Source of the DNA: Misgurnus anguillicaudatus
Taxonomy: Eukaryota > Chordata > Actinopteri > Cypriniformes > Cobitidae
Direction of reading: 5' to 3'
Assembly (NCBI RefSeq): GCF_027580225.2
Contig: NC_073339.2
Coordinates: 41,592,501-41,656,500 of the forward strand
DNA length: 64,000 bases
The notes below the pieces were generated by a model, which saw nothing but the letters and a program-made list of their open reading frames with translations, was not told the DNA's origin and made no database searches. Positions 22,221 to 34,869 of this stretch are shown piece by piece (the first letter of the stretch is position 1; every line of letters starts with the position of its first letter). The translations under genes and the position numbers were made by a program.

Positions 22221-22640
22221 TAATTATCGTACCGTATGTTACAGCGTGTAAAAGCGTTTACAGTTTGTGGACTTTAGTGGTGCACCACGAGACGGCAGCA
22301 ATCTAATTTGGAAGCATGATAGCGGGCGGCAGTTGGTTCTGGCTAGAAGGGATACAGCTACTGCCAAATCTCACGAGATGTTGACTTTAGGGTTTGGATG
22401 TAATTATTGTACCGTATGTTACAGCGTGTAAAAGCGTTTACAGCTTGTGGACTTTAGTGTTGCACCACGAGACTGCAGCTATCTCGTTTGGAAGCATGGT
22501 AGCGGCAGTTGGTTCTGTCTAGAGGGATACAGCTACGGTCAAACCTCGTGAGCTGTTGGCTTCAGGATTTGAATGAAAACAGCGGTTCTGGCTAGATGGG
22601 ATACAACTACAGCCTAAATCTCGTGAAATGTTTGGTTTAG
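22221..22640. repeat. Tandem repeat, unit about 180 bp
   Basis: taattatcgtaccgtatgtt begins at 22221 and taattattgtaccgtatgtt at 22401. Both are followed by acagcgtgtaaaagcgttta and by gcaccacgaga and ttggaagcat. A third, partial unit (ggttctggctagatgggata) follows at about 22582. It is non-coding. Confidence 0.85.
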
Positions 22641-23254
22641 GGTTAGATTTGTTTGGGGGTAGGATTAGGATGAAAACAGTACTCATCCACCGGCGGGATT
22701 TTGGCCGTAGCTGTGTCCCTTCTAGCCACAACCGCGGCAGCTTTCCTGTGATTGGGCGTGGTTTCAGCTCTGACAGCGGACACGCCTCCATCGTGTGAGA
22801 GTAGAGAATCCTGCTTATTTTTCACAGATTTTGATAACTTATTTTATTTATTTGGCGAACTTTTATCATTCAAATTTGGCTGGGTGGTTAATATATTTTT
22901 TATGTGGCGTGACAAACTCAAAACACATTTAATATAACTTTACACGGACTTCAAAATGTGCGCATGCGCAGTAATAGAATAATCTGATAAAGATGCATTT
23001 TAGCGGAATTTAAACTAAAACACAATTTATGGTTGATGTCAGCGGTTTTAGAGAAATTCTCCTAACATGGATGAATACCATGGTACATGTGCAGAAACCA
23101 TGGTAATACCATGTTACATCTTTCAGCATTTAAACAATTTGGGTTTTTTAAATAATATCAGTTAAATGTACAGAGCACATTAACCAACTTTATATCAAGT
23201 TTCAAGTTTTATTTCAAACATTAACAAATTATTGGAAAAAAAATCGTGGATGAT
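22641..23254. other. Intergenic and pdilt 3' UTR
   Basis: No exon is found. The part nearest 23254 is presumably the 3' UTR of the leftward pdilt transcript. An inverted pair, accatggtacatgtgcag and accatggtaataccatgtta, lies near 23077-23116. Confidence 0.35.
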
Positions 23255-26200
23255 TTAGAGTTCATCTTTCTCTGCAGCATTCTGATGATTCAGATGTTGC
23301 TTTCTCCATTCCTCCTCCTGTGGAAAATATACAAACATAAAATACACTGTAAAATATTAATGTGTGCATAAGAATGCAATGATGTGAGAGAGGGTGACAT
23401 TACCTTAACTCTGTCCTTTTTGGCCTTTTTAATTTCCTTTTCCATAAATTTAACTATAGCCTTCAACTTCCATTTGCCAGAATAAGACACCACCTTGCAA
23501 ATATTTATAATACAATTATTATGAAACATGAATGCAGAAATAGTGCACTTAAAAGCACAGTATTTCTCACAAAAACACTAAAAACAAATTAAAAGCATCA
23601 TTGAAATTATAATGGATTTAATAGTTAAGATGTTAATTGTATTGATTTTAATGGAAACGTCCTTTATAATATAAAGGAACTATCCCAGGTGAAAAACTGC
23701 ATTAAAACACCATTTAAGTACACTAAGTAAATGTACCGTTTTCACAAATGTTGTACTTATTAATCAACAAATGACTTTTTAGTAAAAAATATTTAGTAAG
23801 ATAAACTTAAAGGTGACATAGAATGATTGAACGGGGTATTTATCCTTGTTCTGTGATGTGACATGTAGACAAATTTTGTTTTTGTTTGGGTCTATAATGC
23901 CTTAGAAGCTTCCTAAAAACCTCTCTCAGGTAGCTCTATTAGTGGGGGATTTTAAACAAGTGGTTTTGCACCTATTTGGCTCCCCCTACTGGCTAAACTT
24001 GCAATCTCATTACTGACTGGCTGACTTTACTGCCACTCAAAAAATGTAGCCAATTATTTTAAAGTGGAGGGGCAGTTAGATGCCTGTGATGTCATAAGCA
24101 TCAATTTTTCAGATTGGGACGTTTTCTGGCTGACATTTCTAAAAGAGGAATTTCTATAAGACTGAGATGTTTACATGTCTAGCACTTTTTGTATATTCGT
24201 GAATGCGGGTAGACTACCATTATTCAACACAGACAAGGTAAAAATGTTTTTTCATTCTCTGTCCCCTTTAAAAACATCCAAGTGTAACTCAACCGTGCAA
24301 TTTTGAGACACAATTTATTTTAATACACTAAAATCCGTATTAATGGTATTTGGTATACTTTTCAAGTGCACTAAGGTACTACTGAAGTAGAACTACACTT
24401 TAAATTTGTATACGTGTAGTGTATAACTTAACACACAGTAAACTTATTTAGCACAAAAATAATAATGTGTTAAAAATGTACTTGCTTGTATTTAAGTATA
24501 TTTTTAGTACATTCAAGTATACCTTATTTTTACCTTGCACACAGCATTCGAATTATGTCAAAGATTTGGGGGTCTCTTAGCTAAGCCCCCTCCTCCCCAA
24601 GCCAAGCCCTTGAGAGTTTACATTTATTTCATTGCAGAAATCTTTTGGATTAGTATATTTCTAAATTGGGACAAATAAGGGACATTATCACTTTGTGGCA
24701 GCACAGCACGAGAATTTTAAATTTATGTAGTTTTTTAATTTTAATAAAAACTAGGGGACCCCCCTAATTTAAATTTTTGTGCTTTATAGGGGGTCCCCTG
24801 GTTTTTATTAAAATTAAAAAACTACATGAATTTAAAATTCTCGTGCTGCGCTGCCACAAAGTGATAATGTCCCTTATTTGTCCCAATTTCGAAATATACT
24901 ATATATACCTCAATGCTTATTCTGTAGGAGGTCCAGGACCACCCCAGCCCCCCTCAGTTCGAGCAACTGTAATAGTTTTAATGGTAAATAGCTAATGGTT
25001 CATAATGATATTTATAATGGAAACCATTAGAATTCGTATAAATTTATTATGACAATAGAAAATATAACACGTAACATTACATAAAGCTATGTAAACACTT
25101 CAGTTGAGATATGATATCAGTTTCTTACCCTCTCTGAATAAACTGCAGGAAAAAAATGTATCAATGGATATTTTTCTCTTAGATGAATGTTTACATCATT
25201 GGCAGTGATGTCAATCTTAGCGACAACAATATCTTCGTCGTCACTGAAGTGTTTTGCAAGCTCCTCCCACAATGGAAACGCAGCACGACTCTCTGGATCC
25301 CAGGGTGCATCTGTCAAACATTTATATTGCTTTTAATAAAAGTGTGCATATTGTATTATGCTAATATAGTAAGCAAAAATGCAGACATATTATGATTTAG
25401 ACTGAGTGGAGATATGTGATATACTTAAAAACGATTCTTTTGAAGTACCTACAGAACAAAATAATGACACTTTTGTCATGGTTGAAGGCCACTTTTTCAA
25501 AGTTCATCCCAACCAGTTCTTTCACTGGCTGTTTGTCCCAGTTTTCAGGAATTGGTTCACTTTGCAGCTTTGGCTACACATGCAGATAATATATACACAA
25601 AATAATTACAATTAGCAGAATTATTAAACCTAAGACTTAAAGACATATAGGTCTATGTGACCCAGTCTGTGATTTCAGGCTAAAGTCTCATAAAAGACAT
25701 CAACGTTTGATTTCAGTCATTGATTTCAATAATTGACATGACCTTACTCAGTCAATATTAAAGATATTACTCTTATATTTTACAGAATGTTCTTTACATT
25801 ATGTAGGGTGATTTTAAATTGTAAATGAATAACTTAAGACTGGGTCACATATGTTATAATATAATTATTTGTATTCATATATTACTATAAATCATATTGT
25901 GCTCTGTTAGAAGTAAAGCAACACACAAATAGACTATGTAGACTAACCTTAGCTTTTCCCTCCAGGTAACTCAGACAGAACTTTGTAAGATTAGGTTCAT
26001 CAAACTGATCAGAGGGCAGGTGATATTGAACGTTGTCTGATAAATTAACCATACGGACCAGAGGCGCCTCTTCCACCTTCACGCGAAAATACTCCATTAT
26101 GCGCCCATTTCGTGTCTCGTTTACATCGACCATCACAAACAGAACCTAATAACAAAGTTCTTTTAAAGTGTGTATAAACAATGTTGTGCAAAAGTCTTAG

Positions 26201-29200
26201 GCCACCACCAGTTTTGTTGTTGTTATAATGCATACAAATTTCCATTTATTTTCTGGTTGTATTTTAATAAAAAGAAAGAGAAATAATCATATATGATCTT
26301 TGTACGATTTCAAAAATAACAAATCTGATGGTGGCATGTTGGCCTTAGACTTTTGCACATTACTGTATAATTTAATTCTTCCAATCCTTACATATTTGTC
26401 ACTAACCTTTCCTTTGAATTTTTCTGCCGTGTTCTCAAACGCACGATATATCTCCCCAAACCCTTCCTCGACCTTATTAATGAATAAAAGCAAGTGATTC
26501 AGCACCACAGAGTTCAGGATCTTAGATGCTGTCTGGAGAGAAACAGAAGGAAGTTTGTGTATGATGTCATTTGTGTGTATAATTGTACCGGTATATAAAA
26601 AAAGTGCATATATGTACACTTACCATTCCATTGTACTCGGTCACAAGTTCCATCTCATGGTGTCTGATAAACTCAACAACAACTTCCTTCGTTGTGCCGT
26701 TTTCCATCTTAAGCTGTTTGTCAGGTTTATTCTAAAGAGAAATCGATTTATTTACATAAATGAAATATTCAGTAGCAGTATATCCAGTATGCACTTTTGA
26801 CACTTTATGTCTTGTTAAGATTCCTGGGAAAGGACAGGTAATGGAGAGAAAGGCAACCTCTCAGTTTTCCACATGTCGACAGTTTCTCACCTTCCTGATG
26901 AGGAGAACGGTGTCCGTGCTAATGTCAAACTTGCTGGAGATCTCATGATTTCCTGTTACTCCGAACGGCAGGTCAGCAATGTGAAGCGCTACTTCATAAA
27001 ACACTTTCACAACATCACCTTTAAGATCCTGTAATGCACATCAATTCTTTTAAACACCTGATTCACAAACCGGTACTTTTTGAACTGGTTCTTAAAGTGC
27101 CAAAAATTGTGTTGAACCAATTCACAAAGCATTCTTAAATTACTCAACTATGAAAGAGATTTTGTAAAACAATGATGTGTGTGAGATTGTCAATTGTATA
27201 TCACATATTATTACACGGCTCAATGGAATGCTTGATTCTGATTGGCCAGTCGTGACATTTGCAGGTTTGTTATATCCAGATAACAACCACTCAAAACTAA
27301 TAACACACGGTAACCCGGATGCTGCAAATCATTTTGATAAGTACAGTTTAAAATAAAATATAAACACTAAAAAAATTCCGTAGAAATTTCTATGTAATTG
27401 CAGCTGGGTTGCCGGTAACTTACTGTAGATTTAAATTTATGTTAGTTACTGGCAAGAGTCTGTTCAAAGCCAAATAAATCCTAAACATCAACAAGTCCCC
27501 ATCTTTACAGAATAAAACTATACAATAACAGCCTCATGCAAAGCATTCTGGGAACCAGAAATCATCATCAACCTTTTTATGTTTTTTGCTTCAGATTTTG
27601 TTTCCCATAATGTTTTGCTGTTTTTTTGTTTTACTTTGTAAAGACAAAGACTTGTAAATGTTTAATGTTCATTTAACTTTGAACAAAATGTTGCCAATAA
27701 AAAACATAAATTTAAATCTACAGTAAGTTACCGGCAACCCAGCTGCAATTTCTACAGAATTTTTTTTACAGTGAATATGTATTTTAATAACATATGACAT
27801 TACATTTACAAATGATTCAACTAAATAGTGTGTTTGTGACATTTGAACGTCTTCTCTTATCTTTAAACCGAAACATTCGTTAAAAATAGTTCAAATTAAT
27901 ATTTAATGTTCTTTACCTTACTTATGAGGTAAATGGCCATGTAATAAGCAGGATAATGTACAGGCAGCCGGTTGTTATCGCGAAATAAGCCCCTTTATTG
28001 TGATACAAGATCCTGGTCCTGATCACACTGTCGGGGTGCTTATTTCTACGATAACAACCAGCTGCCTATACATTATCCCTTACATAAAATGTAATAAAGA
28101 ATATTAGGGCTAGTATTCAGGACTAGACATGGAAATACAAATAAACATACAAATTTGGCATACAAATAAGCTGATTTCCAAAAAAAAAAACCAAATACAT
28201 GTCACCTTGAATAATCCCAGAACCACAAGTTCATCTTCACCCATAAACTTTTCCAGATGGGTGAGATCACTTATGATGTCAGCACTCGGCCCATCTCTTC
28301 TTTTAAGCCATGTCAGGATGGAGGAGGAGCTCTTTAGATCTGAGGGCGGAGCCACACAACAAACATTATGACATCTTATAACCATAATAACTTGTATTGT
28401 TATTTACTGTTTTCTACATAAAATCATCCTATATAAATGTAAAGAACACGTATAAATATAACCTTGATGTCTCTTAATATTGACTGAGGTAAGGTCATTT
28501 CAAAGATTGAAATTAAAGTGAAATCAAATCAACTTTGATGGTAAATGGACTGCATTTATATAGCGCTTTCATAGACCAATGGCCATCCAAAGCGCTTTAC
28601 ATACACATTCATACACCAACGGTGTTGTCAGCCATGCAAGGCGCCATCCAGCTCATTGGGAGCAGCTGGGGTTAGGTGTCTTGCTCAAGAACACCTCGAT
28701 ACTTGGTCAGGTGGAGCTGGGGATTGAACAACCAACCTTCCGATTTGTAGACAACCTACATGAACCACTCAACCACTGCCGCCCCAGATGCTCCTAATCT
28801 CATAATTTAATTAGTTTAAAGGGGCTATGGCATGAATATCTGACTTTTTCCATGTTTAAGTGCTATGATTGGGTTCCCAGTGCTTCTATCAACCTAGAAA
28901 ATGTGAAAAAGAACAACCCAGTAACTTAGTTTTGGTAAACCATTCTCTGCAAGCACATGAAAAAAATAGGTAGTTTAAATTTGGCTCTCCTTATGATGTC
29001 ATAAGGAGCTCTTATTATAATAATACCACCCCTTGATCTGCACTATCCAACCACAGCACTGCCATTTAGTGCAGAGAAAAAAGTGTTTGCACTTCATCTG
29101 CTCATTTGCATGTTAAAGGACACACCCCACAATGGCACATTTTTGCACACACCTACTAAGGGGCTGTTTACACTTGTATTAAGATCTGTTTTCATCGATC

Positions 29201-31755
29201 GGATCACAAGTGGACGAGAGAGACACATTACATTTACAACTGGTATTTAAATCCGTCTCTTTTGTCCACTTTTGACCGCTTCTGTGCTGAATGCTATGAG
29301 AGGGTGGTCTGTCAGATGGTGGGCAAGTCTTTTGCTGTCATTCAAACCCGAGCGGGAGTAATTATGAGTTTATATGGACGCAAACTAATATTATGTCGGA
29401 GTCCACTGCTTGTTTAGCAAGTAAACATGCTGCACAGTGTTTTGTACGTGTCTATGTAAGAGCTTTCTTTGAAATTTCAGCGCAGTTGATGAAATAGGAT
29501 CGCGCAACTTTCACACGCTTTCAAAACGAAACTACGTAGATCAGCCGCTTAGTTTTATCAATAAAAGGCTAAAAATAGCGCTGTTCACCGTATGTTCACG
29601 CCTGAAGTCAAAAAAAGACGTAAAACTTGTGTTTAATACCTCAGATTAGATAAATGGGCGGAGAGAAGGCGGTCGCGTGTGGCTGTTCGAACACATTCAA
29701 CCACATGTGCGTTCCGCAACTCCAAAGCGATCTGATCGATAGTGGTTTCGACCACCTCTGGATGTGGTTGAAAGTGGTCGAAAGTGGACGAGCTCAAAAC
29801 GTTTTGAACACCGTTTACACCTGGCATTAACGTCGTCCAGTTGTGATCCGATCGACGAAAACACATGTTAATACCAAGTGTAAACAGCCTCAAAGTGTCA
29901 ATTTTAACATGTTATAATAAATTATATATATGGTATTTTGACCTAAAACTTCATATATGTGCTCTGGGGACACCATATATTTATTTGACTTTATCTTAAA
30001 AAAGTCTTGTGCCATGGCCCCTTTAAGTGAATCTTATTATTTTCGTTTAAAATTTTTATCACAGTGCATTCATGCTTTTCCAATGCATGCATTCTTGGAA
30101 ATCGAACTCGAGACCTTTTGCAGAAACTATTTGAAATACTAGGAAGCCTATAAGCAACATGAGTGAAATGCTTGGACATTACCAGGACAGTACACCGGGT
30201 TGTTCTTATCTCCAGACAGGTACAGTCGCAGCGATGGCACTGATGTGATATTAAACAATGCAGCGAGCTGTTTTTCCTTATTGACATCTATTCCTCCCAG
30301 CCTCACAGCAGATTGCGTGTCCTTCAGCACACCGGCTGCCTTTCTGAACTCCAGAATCGAGCCAAGAGACTCACGAGAGACAGGAGCATCTACAACAGGT
30401 ACAAGAAAGAGTAGTTTTGTCTACACTGACTTTAACATACCACATGCTTTACTTTTTCAATGCTTGATTCTTAGAGAAACATCATGCTGTGTGTTTATGT
30501 GTCTTCATTAGTAAATAGTCATTTAGCCGACACTTTTATCGAAAGCAACTAATTATGGAGAGCAACCTGATGTTGGGTGCCTTAAAGGGCGCAATTGTGA
30601 CAGCACATGGATCATTTAAATTAAGGGGATCAAACCAGGAACTTTACAATTACCTTGCTCGTCCCACCTTAAAGGAACAGTATGTAAGAAATTTATATCA
30701 ATTAATCATAAAATGGCCCTAAACATTAAGAAATCATGTTCATTTCAAATACTTATATCACTGACCACAGTGGTCTGGCCAGGATATTGTCATTTAAAAA
30801 GTGAAGTTGCAGCCCTCAACTGATGTTTATGTTGTCATTTTGTGTATTGGCCACCAGTTGTGTGATTGCAGTACCAGTTTTAGCCACAAGTTTTGTGATT
30901 GCAATACCAGTTTTGACCACAATCCTACATACTGTTCCTTTAACTGTTGCAATTATTTGTGGTGGGCTAATTTAAAGGGGCCATAGCATATAAATCTGAC
31001 TTTTTTCATGTTTAAGTGCTATAATTGGGTCCCCAGTGCTTCTATCCATTCTCTGCAAGCATGTGAAAATTAGGTCATTCAGATGTTTTTTTTTTTTTTG
31101 ACGTAGGTAGCGTGTCTAATTACAATAATACCACCCCTTAATCTGCACTATCCAACCACGGCAAAGAGAAAAAAAATCAAATTGAAAGTTTCAATTTCCA
31201 TCAGTGTTTGCATTTCATCAGCTCATTTGCATTTTAAAGGACACACCCAAAAATTACACATTTTTGCTCGCACCTACAAAATGGCATATAATAAATTATT
31301 TGTGAGGTATTTTGAGCTAAAACTTCACATACGCACTCTGGGGACACCAGAGACTTATTTTACATCTTTAAAAAAATCTCATATGATGACCCCTTTAAAT
31401 CTACCACCAGGCTCTCAAATTCATTGCAGAATAAAACCAGCGTTAAATTATAGTCTCAATCTAATAAAGAGATTTGTAGCATCACACATCAGTTCGGCAT
31501 TACAATGACTTCTTTCAAGTCTCTTGCGTTTACATTTGCTGCATTTATGACAGGAACTTCATAAAAGACACACCCAAGTATATACTCACAAAAGTGCACC
31601 AATAGCTGCTCGTGCTGTTTAAGTGCTCGTCTGAAGTTGTTTTTCGTCAGTATCAGAACGTTGTCATCCTCTTGGATTTCTGTTGAATCTCCTTCTTCCA
31701 GAGCTCCAATTAAAAACACACACAAGCTTAAACACAGCACACTGTATGCCTTCAT
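23255..31755 (-). CDS. pdilt: Protein disulfide isomerase-like protein without active-site cysteines
   Basis: Eleven exons (31590-31755, 30183-30389, 28206-28339, 26891-27028, 26624-26731, 26407-26532, 25948-26145, 25453-25573, 25129-25310, 23404-23493 and 23255-23317) join in frame to 510 residues, the usual PDI length. A signal peptide ([20 protein letters not shown]) is followed by an a-b-b'-a' layout and a C-terminal KDEL, so the protein is ER-retained. The redox motifs are gone: YAPVSRES (active-site positions 60-63 SRES) in domain a and YAPWDPES (404-407 DPES) in a'. The cis-Pro loops ([18 protein letters not shown]) persist, so the folds look intact. Best family match is PDILT, the testis PDI whose human form has SxxS and SxxC sites and chaperones sperm proteins with calmegin; the [12 protein letters not shown] and KIDITANDV stretches fit. 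The protein is probably a chaperone, not an oxidoreductase. PDIA2 is less likely because it keeps CGHC. Confidence 0.85.
23807..24271. repeat. TTAA MITE in pdilt intron
   Basis: The ends are TTAAAGGTGACATAGAATG and CATTCTCTGTCCCCTTTAA, imperfect inverse repeats, with 465 bp between the outer edges. Confidence 0.75.
24652..24900. repeat. Near-perfect 249-bp hairpin
   Basis: agtatatttctaaattggga at the left is mirrored by tcccaatttcgaaatatact at the right. The arms of about 110 bp match almost base for base, and the loop is about 20-30 bp around 24776. It lies in a pdilt intron. Confidence 0.9.
27210..28086. repeat. Compound inverted-repeat elements in pdilt intron
   Basis: An inner foldback at 27369-27768 (ttgccggtaacttactgtag against ctacagtaagttaccggcaa) sits inside or beside a second family whose ends are gataatgtacaggcagccgg and ccagctgcctatacattatc (27950-28080). 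The second family is the one also inserted in the kinase gene at 8062-8650. Confidence 0.75.
28535..28793 (+). repeat. Common fish interspersed repeat
   Basis: It begins ggtaaatggactgcatttat, atagcgctttc, includes tgcaaggcgccatccagctc and ends in accactgccgcccc. This is a widespread teleost repeat. The ORF inside is incidental. Confidence 0.75.
28816..30026. repeat. TTAA MITE split by a second MITE
   Basis: The outer element has ends TTAAAGGGGCTATGGCATGA and GCCATGGCCCCTTTAA. Its interior is continuous with the uninterrupted copy at 30972-31398. At 29159-29892 it is split by another element with ends gggctgtttacacttgtatt and aataccaagtgtaaacagcc. The insertion is therefore younger than the outer element. 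Confidence 0.88.
30669..30943. repeat. TTAA-flanked MITE, copy 2
   Basis: The ends are TTAAAGGAACAGTATGTAAG and CATACTGTTCCTTTAA. It is the sister of 18311-18593 and lies in pdilt intron 1. Confidence 0.88.
30972..31398. repeat. TTAA MITE, uninterrupted copy of the 28.8-kb family
   Basis: The ends are TTAAAGGGGCCATAGCATAT and ATGATGACCCCTTTAA. Interior strings ctgcactatccaacca and ctctggggacacca are shared with 28816-30026. Confidence 0.85.
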
Positions 31756-32204
31756 GGCGTCTTTACACCCTGAGACACACTAACCTTTGAGTCTGAGAAT
31801 GTGTGAACGTTAAAAGGTGTGTGTGTGTGTATGCATTAACCTTTGTTGTAGGCGATATCAGTGTGTACTTTGATAACGACAACTTTTGAGCCAATAGCAA
31901 GACAGACAGAAATCAAGCACAAGTCTCAGGGTACATGAGAACAATAGACTTACTTTGAGAAATATAGTTATTAGCCTCTGAATAACATACTTCTATTTCT
32001 ATAACATGTAGTTATTTTTATCGACATGCAGTAATAGTAACATCAGTCCATGGGTTAATGCAACCCTACAATTGTACCGTGGATAAGCTTAACATCACAC
32101 ACACATGTTAAAGTTATGAAAAACATTGTTGGATTAGACTTTTGTACCACCAAAGAAATGATTTAAGCTTAAGTTTTAGATCAAATATAATTATCACTGT
32201 ATTC
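31756..32204. promoter_or_regulatory. Upstream region of pdilt
   Basis: This region must contain the pdilt 5' end and promoter. A short GT-rich tract lies at about 31820-31830. No definite TATA or CpG island is recognised. Confidence 0.3.
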
Positions 32205-32340
32205 ACATTTATGCATTTGGCGGATGCTTTTATTCAATGTGACTTATATGCATTGAAGGTATACATTTTTATCAGTGTGTGTTTTCACAAAACCAATCAC
32301 ATTTGTGTTGGTAATGTATTCTCTACCAGATGAGCTATAG
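32205..32340 (+). repeat. SINE tail with tRNA-like end
   Basis: tttatgcatttggcggatgc and ttttattcaatgtgacttat match the common teleost SINE 3' region. Related copies lie at 63655-63792 and, reversed, at 55523-55657. The tRNA-like box (accagatgagctatagga) is degenerate. Confidence 0.65.
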
Positions 32341-32884
32341 GAACAGGTAGGTTAAAGTTAGTGTAAAGTCTGATATTAAATGTGTTCTCAGTTTGTCACA
32401 CCGCAGACAAATGTGATATTAACCACCCAGACAAATTTAAATGATAAAAACACACCAAGTAAATAAAATAAATGATCAAAATCTTGAAAAAACAGATTCT
32501 CTGCTATCAAACGCTGGGGGCGTGTCCACTGTCTGCACTTAAACCACGCCCACTTGCAGGAAATCTGCCATCTCTTTTAACTTTTAAATACCGCCAAAAC
32601 CTAAATGGATGCTCCTGATGTAAAGATTAGGATTAAAAACAGTGCTCTTCCAGCGAGATTTCTGCCATTGCTGTATCTCTTCTAGCCAGAAGTACTACAC
32701 CTAGTATTTCTTAAGATAAACTTAAGAACATCTAGCGACTAAATTATTGTTTGAAAATTGTACATTTGTGTGTACTTAAAGTGTATTTTAGTGCATTTTT
32801 TCACTTGGGTAATGATCTTATTGGTAAGGTGTGGACCACTCTGTGAACTTTTCAAATTTAAATGATTGATATATGCAATTTTAA

Positions 32885-33951
32885 AAGGAAAACACCACAG
32901 TTTTTCAATATTTCACGACGTTCTTACCTCAACTTAGACAAATTAATACATAACTATCTTTTTTCAATGCATGCACTTAATCTTTGTACATTGCGTCATG
33001 AATGTGTTAGCATTTAGCCTAGCCCCATTCATTCCTTAGGATCCAAACAGGGATAAATTTAGACGCCACCAAACACTTTTCCCTATTTAAAGACTGTGCG
33101 TTCACACCAGCCGCGTTTGAGGTGTCAAATTCGCGTCTACCGCTTCTAGCGCTTGAACATTTTGAGTTTACTCGCTTCATTCGTGCGTGAAATTCTAGTC
33201 ATCGAGACATTCAGGCACAAATTCGCATCATGGGAGGGGTTTCTGCGACTCCGCTTGCTTCCTGTAATCACGGCACTACTAGAGCAAGCTCCTGATAGGT
33301 TAACGCGGTGGGTTTTTTCGCCAAAGTTCAAATGTTTGAACTCGCGCGTTTCCTGTGGCAATGCTCAATACGGGCTAGACACGCGAATGAGGCTGAATCG
33401 CGTCTACCGCACCGCGCTAGACGCCTCATTAGTGCAGCAAGACCTCCAGACGCGCAACAAATGCGTCTTTACATTGACTTAACATCAAAATCACTGAACG
33501 CTTGACCACTCTACCACGGCTGGTCTGAACACAGCACTACATGAGTAGTTACACGAGTAAGTTTGGTGGGACAAATCCATTTTTTTTAAGCGGATAAAAA
33601 ATAAGAACAATTTTTTATGGCAGAAGAGCACTTAGTTTGCAGCACTTCGACCTCTAGCGTAGTAACATCACGTTTAATCGTCACGTTTTATTTTGTGCTA
33701 CCATACTTACTCGTGTAACTACTCATGTAACAGTCTTTAAATAGGGAAAACATGGAAGTGTTTGGTGGCTTCTAAATTCCTCCATGTTTGGATCCTAAGG
33801 AATGAATGGGGCTAGGCTAAATGCTAACACATTCACGATGCGCTGTGCAAAGATGAAGTGCACGCATTGAAAAAAGATAGATATGTGTTAATTCGTCTAA
33901 GTTGAGGTAAGAACATAGTAAATTATTGAAAAACTGTGGTGTTTTCCTTTA
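32885..33951. repeat. Foldback element with nested MITE
   Basis: Arms of about 210 bp are inverse: ggaaaacaccacagtttttc and gaaaaactgtggtgttttcc, and caaacacttttccctattta against taaatagggaaaacatgg. A second element (33094-33534, ctgtgcgttcacaccagccg to cggctggtctgaacacag) has inserted inside. Confidence 0.82.
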
Positions 33952-34744
33952 GCTTTCAAATAAAAATAAACTGAGTACAATGAAAAACTGATTATTTTTA
34001 AATATTTGTAATATCAGTAGTTTCACACAAATTTATATTTTAGGAAACTTTATTTTTCCATATATAATTTCAAAGAATTATTTTCAAAAGTCACATTTTA
34101 GATTAGAGTACGTCCAAAAACAAAAGCGAGTGCATGTTCTCATACATATTTTGCAGCATTTCTTTATAAGAACCCAGCCATATTACTTAAACAGCCCTGA
34201 GATGATCACAGAGGCATTATTACCATCCACAGTCGAGTAAAAATAAACTAAAGCCGTCTCTGCAATTCATTAACACTTATAATGCATTCACAGCTCATTT
34301 ACATAGTACACGGTGACACAAATACAGGTAGTTAATACTGTAGGGTGATGGCCCACGTCATCTGTAATTACTATTGTTCCAGATTCATTTCATAAATAGG
34401 TTAGGATGATGGTTGTTAACTGGTCGAGAGAGAGAAAGTTTGAAAAACATCATAAATAGGAATAGAGAAGATTCAGTCAAGTATCCGCCACAAAAGTTTT
34501 TAAGTGAGTGCATTTCAATAAGTGCAAAGGCCTGTACTGAGGCCACATGGCTGACCAATCAAATTATAATTGAACAAAAACACCATTCACAAAATTTGCT
34601 TGATAAGTGCATTCTTCTTACTCATTTTTTTTAGGAGTTTTGATTCTTAAAGTGTCCAAACTAAAAGGTATAGATGTAGCCATTATTTGCTCTGTCGATT
34701 GTAATGTAAATTTTTGACACACCATTTCAATCATCTGCGCTCCA
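33952..34744. other. Intergenic, possible minus-strand 3' UTR
   Basis: A/T-rich, with no ORF I believe. If the exon at 34745-34852 is real, this is its 3' UTR. Confidence 0.3.
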
Positions 34745-34759
34745 GCTGTACAAGCTCAT

Positions 34760-34852
34760 GAGTTTAGCTTGAGGTCACTCTTGTCTTCCGTCTCACTGTA
34801 ATGGCTATTAATGTAGTTTTCGGCGAGCGTTGAGCCCATCTGCGTGGATTTG
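34760..34852 (-). other. Orphan terminal coding exon, unidentified
   Basis: On the minus strand a frame runs STQMGSTLAENYINSHYSE then TEDKSDLKLNS and stops (TGA, 34760-34762). Codon use and composition look like a hydrophilic protein tail. A possible acceptor AG lies just upstream (complement of 34853-34854). I found no partner exon and do not recognise the protein. Confidence 0.3.
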
Positions 34853-34869
34853 GCTTCCATCGTGTGTGA

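Noticed and set aside
22519..22937. Overlapping short ORFs on both strands
   Set aside because: They fall in tandem-repeat and unique non-coding DNA. No domain, splice support or codon bias is seen.
29633..29893. Minus-strand ORF in pdilt intron
   Set aside because: It lies wholly within the nested MITE end and varies with the terminal repeat.
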